DNA from: Planctomycetota bacterium
Lineage (GTDB): Bacteria; Planctomycetota; MHYJ01; JACPRB01
NCBI GenBank assembly: GCA_016200125.1
Contig: JACQFK010000057.1
Location: 1-10,750 of the forward strand
DNA length: 10,750 bases
Direction of reading: 5' to 3'
Both the position numbers and the translations under genes were made by a program. Position 1 is the first letter of the stretch; every line of letters starts with the position of its first letter. Shown one piece after another: positions 1 to 5,885 of this stretch. The notes below the pieces were generated by a model. It saw nothing but the letters and a program-made list of their open reading frames with translations. It was not told the origin of the DNA and did not search any database.

Positions 1-750
1 CCGCTCGAATTGCGCCCGGGGAATGCTGCCGCGGCCGTAGAGCGGATCGATCACCCGCACCTGGTCGGGCTCCACCGACGTGACGAGGATGGAGTGCGAC
101 AGCTGGGGGCCGAGCTGGATCGCGACCAGGGCCGGCGTCGGCATCCGGTCGACCGGCTGGGTCGAAATCACCGGGGCCCCCTGCCCGGCCAGCTTCCGCC
201 GGAGCCCGCGCATCACGCCGCATTCCGTGGTTCCGGCCACTCGCGAATTCCCGGCGCGCGTCACGCAGAGCTCGGCCATCTCCTTCTCGGTCGCGGGCAC
301 GCCGTAGTGGTGCAGCAGCATCGCCGCCGACGCGGCCGAGCAGCTGTAGCCCGAGGTCTGGAGGCAGATGCCCTTCTCGTCCACCGTTCCCGTGAGCTCG
401 TGAGGGCGGTCCATGATGACGGCGCCGGCTCCGCAGAATACCGCCAGCACGCCGGCGACGACCAGGAGCGCGTCGCGCTTCCACACCGAGCGGCGCAGCA
501 GCAGGATTCCGACGCCGAAGATGAACATCGCGGGGAAGAGGAACCACCAGGGCTCCACCCAGGGATACCAGTTCCACGGGAAGAGACGCGGCTCCGCGGC
601 CGGGATGTGGTTGACCACGGCCTTGAGCAGGATCAGGGAGAGCATCGCGGCCACGAGGCCCGTGGCCAGCGGAATGGACCGGCGGAAGGCCAGGACGCCG
701 GCCGCGACCATCAGCGCCGACCCCAGGAGCTGGACGGTCAGCCAGATCAC
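1..750 (-). CDS. Membrane protein with C39-like cysteine peptidase domain (3' end off window)
   Basis: This frame is open from the GTG at 750-748 to the window edge, giving 250 residues with the C-terminus missing. The N-terminal 110 residues are hydrophobic, with about four membrane segments (roughly 4-22, 28-46, 68-85 and 93-113). A papain-like C39 (Peptidase_C39_2 type) domain follows. Its catalytic set can be read: Gln131 six residues before Cys137 (LQTSGYSCSAAS), His219 (QLSHSILV) and Asp235 (VIDPLYG). C39 enzymes cleave double-glycine leaders of exported peptides when fused to ABC exporters, but no ATPase domain is visible here, so the substrate is unknown. The hydrophobic N-terminus suggests a membrane-tethered protease; the side of the membrane is not determined. 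The GTG overlaps the stop of the GntR gene by 4 bases (GTGA), which supports both the start and operon membership. It is probably controlled by that repressor. Confidence 0.82.
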   Translation of the reverse strand, partial: MIWLTVQLLGSALMVAAGVLAFRRSIPLATGLVAAMLSLILLKAVVNHIPAAEPRLFPWNWYPWVEPWWFLFPAMFIFGVGILLLRRSVWKRDALLVVAGVLAVFCGAGAVIMDRPHELTGTVDEKGICLQTSGYSCSAASAAMLLHHYGVPATEKEMAELCVTRAGNSRVAGTTECGVMRGLRRKLAGQGAPVISTQPVDRMPTPALVAIQLGPQLSHSILVTSVEPDQVRVIDPLYGRGSIPRAQFER

Positions 751-1142
751 TTCTCGAGCCTCGCCTTGTGCTTGAGCAGGGCCGCGTCGAACAGGTCGGC
801 GATCTCCTCGCGGGTGAGCCCGTGCGTCGCCGCCTCCGCGATCGCCTCCTCGAGCGAGCGCCGCGCCGCCTCGCGGCGCGCGGCCTTGGGGGTCTGCGGA
901 ACCTTCGCCGCGAAGACCCCGGCGCCCGGCCGCGTCTCCAGGAAGCCCTCCTCCTGGAGGTGGCGGTAGGCCTTGACGACCGTCAGCGGGTTCACCTGGA
1001 GCCGCACCGCCGTCTCGCGGACGCTGGGCAGCCGGTCGCCCGGCTTCCAGTGCCCGCTCCCCAGGAGCGCCCGGATCTGCTTCTCGATCTGCGCGTAGAT
1101 CGGCACCGCGTCGTCGAGATCGATCAGGATCGGGAAGCTCAT
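747..1142 (-). CDS. GntR-family transcriptional regulator, YtrA subfamily
   Basis: The product is a 131-residue repressor-type protein. Residues 14-80 form the GntR winged helix-turn-helix (PIYAQIEKQIRALLGSG, then LPSVRETAVRLQVNPLTVVK, then AYRHLQEEGFLETRPGAGVF). The tail of about 50 residues has the short two-helix form with LTREEIADLFDAAL, typical of the YtrA subfamily, which lacks a large ligand-binding domain. The ATG at 1142-1140 was chosen because it overlaps the upstream TGA as ATGA and begins just before the domain; longer frames upstream only read the zinc-ribbon gene out of frame. YtrA regulators usually control an adjacent ABC transporter and often respond to cell-envelope stress or antibiotics. 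Here the downstream partner is a C39 membrane protein, which is unusual. The likely operator is the inverted repeat at 1367-1400 in front of its own operon, implying autorepression. Confidence 0.9.
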   Translation of the reverse strand: MSFPILIDLDDAVPIYAQIEKQIRALLGSGHWKPGDRLPSVRETAVRLQVNPLTVVKAYRHLQEEGFLETRPGAGVFAAKVPQTPKAARREAARRSLEEAIAEAATHGLTREEIADLFDAALLKHKARLEK

Positions 1143-1351
1143 GGCTTCACCAGCCGCTTCAGCTTCGACGTGTCGGCGTAGAGGTCGACGTAGCCGCAAT
1201 CCACGCAGACCCGCGCCCGCACCTCGACCATGTTCTCGTCGAAGGTCCAGAACCGCGCCTTGTCCGCTTTGAAGTACACCCGCCCGGTCGAGGAGAGCTT
1301 CCCCTCGGCCAGCTTCGTGGATTCGCACCAGAGGCATTCCCCGCGCGCCAT
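1139..1351 (-). CDS. Small zinc-ribbon protein
   Basis: This is a 70-residue protein with two CxxC knuckles, Cys6-Cys9 (CLWC) and Cys49-Cys52 (CVDC). They frame a beta-rich stretch (GKLSSTGRVYFKADKARFW), the layout of a treble-clef or zinc ribbon. The end of the second knuckle, CVDCGYVDLYAD, resembles small bacterial zinc-ribbon proteins of unknown function. No signal peptide or membrane segment is seen, so it is probably cytoplasmic. The ATG at 1351-1349 has a ribosome binding site AGGGAG (1363-1358) 6 bases upstream and a TATAAT box at 1382-1377. It is the first gene of the operon and overlaps the GntR gene by ATGA. Its function is not known; a co-regulator or metal sensor for the GntR/C39 pair is possible but speculative. 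Confidence 0.8.
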   Translation of the reverse strand: MARGECLWCESTKLAEGKLSSTGRVYFKADKARFWTFDENMVEVRARVCVDCGYVDLYADTSKLKRLVKP

Positions 1352-1366
1352 GCCCGTCTCCCTAAT

Positions 1367-1400
1367 GGACGACTGTATTATAACCCCAATACAGCCGTCC
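1367..1400 (-). promoter_or_regulatory. Inverted-repeat operator overlapping the promoter of the zinc-ribbon/GntR/C39 operon
   Basis: Two 13-base arms, GGACGACTGTATT (1367-1379) and AATACAGCCGTCC (1388-1400), are inverted repeats with one mismatch around an 8-base spacer. On the minus strand the perfect -10 hexamer TATAAT (1382-1377) straddles the left arm and the spacer. This puts transcription start near 1370, about 20 bases before the zinc-ribbon ATG. No good -35 hexamer lies 17 bases upstream. A palindrome over the -10 box of an operon encoding a dimeric GntR protein is the expected layout for an autorepressor site. There is no T-run after the repeat, which argues against a terminator. 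Confidence 0.72.
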
Positions 1401-1401
1401 G

Positions 1402-2597
1402 CTACTCCTTGCGGGCGGCCTCGATGCGGGCGCGGAGGTCGGGGTCCCTGGCCTCGCGGAGGGCGGCGTCGAGGTGGCGGCGGGCTTCGGCCGGCATGTT
1501 GAGGGCGCGGCAGGAGAGGGCGATCTCGAGCGACCGTTTCGCCCGGACGTCGAACTCGGTGAGCGGGTAGTGGTCGCGCGAGGCGGTCCAGGCGGCGATC
1601 GCCAGCTCGTGGCGCCGGTTCGCGGCCCTCGCCTGGCCCAGCGTGCCCAGGGCGTCGGCCAGGTCCAGCTCCGCGTCCTTGAGCTCGGAGAGGCGGACGG
1701 CGCGGACCCCCGGCTGGCGCTCCTGCTCGGCGGCGCTCCGGGCGTGCTGGAGCGCGGTCTCGTAGCGTTCGACGGCCTTCTCCGCCAGGCGCTCCGCCTC
1801 GGGCAGCTCGCGCTTGAGCTCGAGGTAGAGGTTGGCGAGGTTGTTGCACACGCGGGGGTCGGCCGCGTTCGCCTCGTAGGCGAGCTTGTACTCCGCGAGC
1901 GCCTCCTCGAGCTTGTGCAGGAAGAGCAGGCAGTTGCCCAGCCCCACCCGCGCCTCGTAGGAGGTTCCGTCGAGCTGGAGCGCCTTCCGGTAGATCGCCG
2001 CCGCGTCGGCGTAGCGGCTCTTGGATTCGAGGACGGCCCCCTCGGTGACCAGCTCGTCGGCGCGCGAGATTTCGAGCTCCAGCATGAGGTGCCCCGAGGG
2101 CTTCCAGAGCATCTCGACCTCCTCGTAGGAGATCAGCCGCTTCACGTTCCCGTACTCCTCGCAGACGATGAGCGTTTCGCGGTCGCAGTAGCCGATCACG
2201 ACGAAGGCGTGATAGTTGCCGCCGCCGGACTGCACGCCGATGATGGGCGGGACGCCGCGGTCGATCCCACGAAGGCGGCCTTGAAGCCCTTCTGGCGGGC
2301 GAGCGCCGGCACCTGGGTGAAGGGGATCCCGGCTACGTTGGAGGTGCGGCCCAGAAAGGAGAGTTCTTCGACCGAGGCGGACTTCCCCCAGTAGTTCATG
2401 ACCGCGCAGAGCGATTCGGGGACGCAGTCGGCGCTCATGCGGCTGCGGGGGAGGGAGACGGGCTTGGGGAGCAGGACGTAGCCGCGCGCGGCCGCGTCGT
2501 CGGGGAGACGGTCGATCGTGGATCCTATGGAAGAGCAGCCTGCCGCCGCCAGGACCAGGACGACCGCCGGGAGACGGGCGCGGGCCGTGAGCTTAAC
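1402..2597 (-). pseudogene. C39-like peptidase/TPR lipoprotein (PA2778-like), frameshifted and without a normal start codon
   Basis: Two frames join into one protein. The first runs from about 2597 and begins with a lipoprotein signal (KLTARARLPAVVLVLAAAGC), then a C39-like N-terminus with DCVPESLCAVMNYWGK (Cys codon 2426-2424; a conventional ATG lies at 2438). The second frame, ending at the TAG at 1404-1402, resumes with GVPPIIGVQSGGGNYHAFVV (His codon 2211-2209). It continues into a TPR region of helical repeats (for example YADAAAIYRKALQLD, EEALAEYKLAYEANAADP). Restoring one G in the GGG at 2268-2266 rejoins the frames as FVGIDRGVPPIIG. The signal peptide frame has GTT (2597-2595), not ATG/GTG/TTG, where the start belongs. 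The order lipobox, C39, TPR and the two PA2779-like neighbours match the PA2778 family. The usual Gln before the Cys is Ser, and the acidic residue after His is displaced (CEEYGN), so peptidase activity is doubtful even if repaired. A sequencing error is not excluded. Confidence 0.72.
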
Positions 2598-2910
2598 TGT
2601 TAACCCGGATGATGATGAGGGCCACCACGATGACGGCGAAAGCCAGGCCGCCCAGCCACTCGTACCAGTACAGGCCCGCGGCGGCCTGGACGCGGTCGGG
2701 ATTCTGGGCGAAGTAGGCGGTGTCCTGCGGGGTGAGGTCGTTGACCTGACGGAGGGCCTCCTGGCTGGGCACGCCCAGCTGCTCCAGGCGCGCCTTCACC
2801 TTCTGCTCCGCCGCGGGATTGCGCTCGATGCGGCGCGTGGGAATGACGTCCGCCAGGCACGGCAGGGCCGCGACGAGGAGCGTCACTACTCCCAGGAGGA
2901 GCTTTTTCAT
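2593..2910 (-). CDS. Small exported membrane-anchored protein, PA2779-like (downstream paralog)
   Basis: This 105-residue protein has a Sec signal peptide (MKKLLLGVVTLLVAALPCLA) probably cut after Ala20. A short helical region follows (VKARLEQLGVPSQEALRQVNDLTPQD), then one membrane helix near the C-terminus (about 82-102). The LGV..EA...V..LT pattern is that of the PA2779 family (DUF6627), small proteins encoded beside PA2778-type C39/TPR proteins. The ATG at 2910-2908 was chosen because the signal peptide begins there and GGTGAT lies 6 bases upstream; a TTG at 2925 in the same frame is less likely. It shares DVIPTRR at the mature N-terminus, YFA.NPDR, and a W.EW membrane-entry motif with the gene upstream, so the two are tandem paralogs. 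Function is unknown; it is probably a periplasmic partner of the lipoprotein gene that follows. Confidence 0.82.
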   Translation of the reverse strand: MKKLLLGVVTLLVAALPCLADVIPTRRIERNPAAEQKVKARLEQLGVPSQEALRQVNDLTPQDTAYFAQNPDRVQAAAGLYWYEWLGGLAFAVIVVALIIIRVNS

Positions 2911-2925
2911 AGGCCCATCACCCAA

Positions 2926-3282
2926 TCAATCCTTGCCCACTTCGATAACGATGATCGCGCCGGCAACGGCGAGCATGCCGATCCCGAAGATCCACTCCCA
3001 CCACAGATTGTCGGACTGGCCGCCCCAGTTCTCCCCCTGTCCTACGAGCTGGATGCGGTCGGGATTGGCGGCGAAGTACTTGGCCTGGTCGTCGTTCAGG
3101 TTCTGGACCTGCTGCTTGGCGGCCTCGGCCGTGAGGCCCAGGTTTACAAGGCGGGATTCGATTTTCGCGGAGGAGTCGGCCGTGTTTCCCCCGCGGCGGG
3201 TCGGGATGACGTCGGCGTAGAGAGGCTGGGAGAACAGTCCTGCCACCGCCAAGGCTACGAGAAGACGACTGGCTCCAACCAT
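2926..3282 (-). CDS. Small exported membrane-anchored protein, PA2779-like (upstream paralog)
   Basis: This 118-residue protein is the first gene of its operon. A signal peptide (about 1-23, ending PLYA) precedes the mature start DVIPTRR. A helical region follows (IESRLVNLGLTAEAAKQQVQNLNDDQ), then YFAANPDR and a C-terminal membrane helix (about 96-114) entered through WWEW. It has the same plan as the next gene but carries a 13-16 residue Gly/Asn/Gln-rich insert (LVGQGENWGGQSDN) before the helix. The ATG at 3282-3280 has a strong ribosome binding site AGGAGGT (3294-3288) 5 bases upstream, and the promoter at 3369-3342 lies about 55 bases before that. The stop at 2928-2926 is 15 bases from the next ATG. 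It is likely a PA2779-family (DUF6627) member; the biochemical role is unknown. Confidence 0.82.
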   Translation of the reverse strand: MVGASRLLVALAVAGLFSQPLYADVIPTRRGGNTADSSAKIESRLVNLGLTAEAAKQQVQNLNDDQAKYFAANPDRIQLVGQGENWGGQSDNLWWEWIFGIGMLAVAGAIIVIEVGKD

Positions 3283-3341
3283 ACCCGACCTCCTCTATCT
3301 GCCCCAGGCCCGTTCCGGAGGTTGATCCCCGGAGACTTCGG

Positions 3342-3369
3342 ATTATAGGGGGTGGTGGAGGGGTGTCAA
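3342..3369 (-). promoter_or_regulatory. Strong sigma-70 promoter for the PA2779-like operon
   Basis: On the minus strand TTGACA (3369-3364) and TATAAT (3347-3342) are both perfect housekeeping consensus hexamers with a 16-base spacer. Transcription should start near 3335, leaving a leader of about 50 bases before the ATG at 3282. Such a close match predicts high basal expression unless a repressor intervenes. Confidence 0.88.
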
Positions 3370-3382
3370 CAAAAAGGCCACC

Positions 3383-3411
3383 TTGACCCTACCCCCGCCG
3401 ATTAATATATT
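3383..3411 (+). promoter_or_regulatory. Sigma-70 promoter for the PP-loop enzyme/glycosyltransferase genes
   Basis: TTGACC (3383-3388) and TATATT (3406-3411) are separated by 17 bases, giving a start near 3418 and a leader of about 28 bases before the ATG at 3446. It is divergent from the promoter at 3369-3342, with the two -35 boxes only 13 bases apart, so polymerases at the two sites should interfere. No clear ribosome binding site is seen between 3418 and 3446. Confidence 0.75.
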
Positions 3412-3445
3412 CAGGACGGTTCAATCCCCCGATTTCCTGCATTGC

Positions 3446-4468
3446 ATGAATAGAAAAGCCGTCGCTCTCCTTTCCGGCGGGCTCGACAGCATGCTCGCCG
3501 TCCGCGTGGTCCTCGAGCAGGGGATCCCGGTGACGGGCATCCGCTTCATCACCCACTTCGGCTGCGATCCCGTCAGCTCCGGATCCTGCGGCAAGGACGT
3601 CGAGCCGCTCGTGAAGATGTGGGGCCACCTGGGATTCACCGTGCGGATGTCCCATCTCGGGCAGGACTACATCGACATGGTGAAGAACCCGGTGTACGGG
3701 CGCGGGAAGAACATGAACCCCTGCGTCGACTGCCGGATCATGATGATCTCCTGGGCCCGCGAGGCGCTGGAGCGCGAGGGCGCGGGTTTCCTGATCACGG
3801 GCGAGGTGCTCAACCAGCGGCCCATGTCCCAGACTTGGGAGCGCTTCCGCCAGATCGACCGCAAGCTGGGGCTCGAGGGCCTCGTGGTCCGCCCCCTTTC
3901 GGCGAAGATCCTCCCTCCCACGCTGCCGGAGCAGGAGGGGATCATCGACCGTTCCCGGCTGCTCGACATCTCGGGCCGCGGGCGGAACCGGCAGTACAGC
4001 CTGGCAAAGCACTACGGCATCACCGACATTCCGCAGCCCTCGGGCGGCTGCCTGCTCACCGACCCCGGCTATTCCGCCCGTCTGCGGGACCTCTGGGACC
4101 ACGACCCGGAGGCCGGTTCGCGCGACATCAATCTCCTGCGCATCGGCCGCCACTTCCGTCCCACCCCGGAGTGCAAAGTCATCGTGGGCCGGATGGAGGC
4201 GGAGAACCACGCGCTGAAGGCGTTCCAGGCGCGGGGCGACGCGCTGATCTACCTCAAGGATCACCAGGGTCCGATGACGCTCGTGCACGGCCTCCACGGC
4301 CCGACGGAGATCCAGTTCGCCGCCTCCCTCACGGTCCGCTACGGGGACGTTCCCGACAAGGGCGCGGCCGACGTCGTCGTCCATCGCAAGGGCGGCATTC
4401 CCTACTGCCTCACCGCCGACCGGGCGCGCGAGGAGGACTACCAGCCGCTCCGCGTGGCCGCCTCCTGA
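3446..4468 (+). CDS. PP-loop ATPase, tRNA thiolation (ThiI/MnmA/TtuI-like) with probable C-terminal NFACT-R-like RNA-binding region
   Basis: The product is a 340-residue protein. The N-terminus has the PP-loop ATP-binding signature LLSGGLDS (residues 8-15), which adenylates a tRNA uridine before sulfur insertion. NPCVDC (Cys93, Cys96) and SGGC (Cys202) supply three cysteines spaced as in thiolases that hold a [4Fe-4S] cluster. ThiI/MnmA-type enzymes use the first and last of these positions for disulfide chemistry. Residues from about 228 (DINLLRIGRHFRP...KVIVGRMEAEN) resemble the NFACT-R RNA-binding region found attached to ThiI-like PP-loop domains. There is no THUMP domain and no rhodanese domain. 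The ATG at 3446 was chosen because it directly precedes the PP-loop strand and lies downstream of the promoter; an in-frame TTG at 3383 falls within the -35 box. Exact tRNA position (U8 or U34) cannot be told from sequence. Many databases mislabel such proteins as methyltransferases. Confidence 0.85.
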   Translation: MNRKAVALLSGGLDSMLAVRVVLEQGIPVTGIRFITHFGCDPVSSGSCGKDVEPLVKMWGHLGFTVRMSHLGQDYIDMVKNPVYGRGKNMNPCVDCRIMMISWAREALEREGAGFLITGEVLNQRPMSQTWERFRQIDRKLGLEGLVVRPLSAKILPPTLPEQEGIIDRSRLLDISGRGRNRQYSLAKHYGITDIPQPSGGCLLTDPGYSARLRDLWDHDPEAGSRDINLLRIGRHFRPTPECKVIVGRMEAENHALKAFQARGDALIYLKDHQGPMTLVHGLHGPTEIQFAASLTVRYGDVPDKGAADVVVHRKGGIPYCLTADRAREEDYQPLRVAAS

Positions 4469-4475
4469 GCGGTCG

Positions 4476-5885
4476 ATGTCGAAGCGGACCGCGACCGGAC
4501 TGGCGCTACTCCTCCTGCTGGCCGCCGCCCTCCGCCTCGTCTTCTTCACGGGCCTCCTGATCGGCGATGACATCGTCTACTCGCGCATCGCCGTCGACCG
4601 CCTGAACGGCAAGGTCGACGTCACCAACGTGCAGCAGACGCGCTCGGGCTTCCTGCTGCCGATCCTCGTCTCCTATGCCCTGTTCGGGGCGGGGGAACTC
4701 CCGCTGGTCCTCTACAACCTGCTCTGCTCGACGGCGCTGGTGGGGGCGGCCTTCGCTCTGGGCCGGATCCTCTTCGGCGACGTTGCCGGACTCCTGGCGG
4801 GGCTGCTGGCCGCGGTCCATCCGAATCTCGTCCGCTTCGCGACGGAGTGCCACACCGACACGCCCCTGGCGCTCTGGGTCGCGTTGGCGGTGCTCGTGAT
4901 CTATACCGCGCGGATGTCCGATCCCGGGGCGAGGCGGCGCATCTTGACCGGGCTCCTGCTGGGCTGGGCCTACCTCCACAAGGAGTCGACGATCTACATG
5001 GGGCTCTTCTTCGCCGGCCACTGGTGGGCGACCCGACGGGCCTGGACCTGGTACCTGCCGATCGCCCTGACCCTGGCGGGCGTGATGGCCGCCGAGATGA
5101 TCGGATTCGCCTCTCTCACGGGGGATCCGCTGGCCCGCTACTCGATGATCCGCTTCTGGCACGCGGGCCAGTACATGGCGGAGCGCTACACGACGGTCGG
5201 GTCGATCCTCCACCGCCAGTTCCTGGAGCTTCCGCTCCTGATGTTCACGCCCTGGTACGGCCGGAATTTCACGGGGTTGATCAACCTGGCCTGCCTCTTC
5301 GGAGGCCTCGGGCTCCTCTGGAAGCGCGTGCCGGGGACCGGGATGATCTGGGTCTGGTTCCTGGCTTTCTACGCCGGCTACTGCTTCTGGCCGTCCTCGC
5401 TGAGGCCGTTCATGCCCGGCTTCTTCCTGTTCGAGTGGACGCTGCCGGTCTTCGGCGCACCGCTGGCCGTGCTGTTCGGCGGCTTTGCTGCGCAGGTCCG
5501 TCCCCGGACCGCGGGGGCCGTCGCGGCGGGGGTCCTGCTGGCCGCCCTGGTGACCATCCACTCGGGCCGGGGGGAGGGGCGGCCGCTTTCGGCCGGGGCC
5601 CGGGAAGCCCGGGCCTGGATCGCGAAGGAGAAGATCGCGCGGATCGTGACGGACGACAAGACGGTCGAGGCGCTCGACTTCATCGAAGGTCACCGGCCCT
5701 CGCGGCTTTACATCCCCTTCCAGGAGGCGACCGACTTCGCGGGCGCGGCCGTGATCGTGGACAAGTTCTGGTCCCAGCCGGGGAAGTGGTGGAGCCGCCC
5801 CGTCCCGGAGATCGCGCTCCATCCTCCCGCGTCGTGGACGAAGGTCCACGAGACGGAGCGGATCGTCGTCTACCGGCCGCGGTAG
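4476..5885 (+). CDS. GT-C fold membrane glycosyltransferase (PMT_2/ArnT-like)
   Basis: This 469-residue integral membrane protein has about ten hydrophobic segments between residues 7 and 365 and a soluble C-terminal part of about 100 residues. The first large loop carries GDDIVYSRIA with Asp31-Asp32, the place and form of the acidic motif in GT-C enzymes. These use polyprenyl-phosphate sugars outside the cytoplasmic membrane (protein O-mannosyltransferase/ArnT/PMT_2 group). WAYLHKESTIYMG, around residues 165-177, is the usual Lys-Glu loop of this group. The acceptor, whether lipid A, protein or glycan, cannot be inferred. The ATG is 7 bases after the stop of the PP-loop gene and no good ribosome binding site is visible, so translation may be coupled. 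The two functions have no obvious link; co-transcription may be incidental. The last 16 bases overlap the end of dprA on the other strand. Confidence 0.82.
   Translation: MSKRTATGLALLLLLAAALRLVFFTGLLIGDDIVYSRIAVDRLNGKVDVTNVQQTRSGFLLPILVSYALFGAGELPLVLYNLLCSTALVGAAFALGRILFGDVAGLLAGLLAAVHPNLVRFATECHTDTPLALWVALAVLVIYTARMSDPGARRRILTGLLLGWAYLHKESTIYMGLFFAGHWWATRRAWTWYLPIALTLAGVMAAEMIGFASLTGDPLARYSMIRFWHAGQYMAERYTTVGSILHRQFLELPLLMFTPWYGRNFTGLINLACLFGGLGLLWKRVPGTGMIWVWFLAFYAGYCFWPSSLRPFMPGFFLFEWTLPVFGAPLAVLFGGFAAQVRPRTAGAVAAGVLLAALVTIHSGRGEGRPLSAGAREARAWIAKEKIARIVTDDKTVEALDFIEGHRPSRLYIPFQEATDFAGAAVIVDKFWSQPGKWWSRPVPEIALHPPASWTKVHETERIVVYRPR
5870..5885. repeat. Palindromic tail-to-tail gene overlap
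   Basis: The 16 bases shared by the glycosyltransferase gene (plus) and dprA (minus) are CTACCG-GCCG-CGGTAG, with perfect 6-base inverted arms. Each arm supplies the TAG stop of one gene, and the proteins end YRPR and YRGR. It could fold into a short hairpin for both transcripts, but neither side has a T-run, so it is a weak candidate terminator at best. Confidence 0.6.

Noticed and set aside
10..969. Long plus-strand open frame across the left end
   Set aside because: It is antisense to the C39 membrane protein and GntR genes. Its translation is Arg/Gly/His-rich without domains, as expected from the complementary strand of GC-rich genes.
747..1337. Longer GntR frame starting at 1337
   Set aside because: The extra 65 residues are the zinc-ribbon gene read out of frame. 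ATG 1142 overlaps the preceding stop and begins at the domain.
1367..1400. Intrinsic terminator for the C39/TPR gene
   Set aside because: There is no T-run after the repeat on the minus strand, and it contains a perfect -10 box in front of the next gene.
2260..2275. Programmed -1 frameshift joining the two C39/TPR frames
   Set aside because: No X-XXY-YYZ slippery heptamer is seen and I find no convincing downstream stem. A simple indel is the easier explanation.
1474..2394. Plus-strand frame of 306 residues
   Set aside because: It is antisense to the TPR region, has biased low-complexity composition and no recognisable motif.
2518..3348. Plus-strand frame of 276 residues
   Set aside because: It is antisense to the two small exported proteins, which have signal peptides, ribosome binding sites and a consensus promoter.
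4506..5849. Minus-strand frame of 447 residues
   Set aside because: It is antisense to the glycosyltransferase, highly charged, and has no motif.
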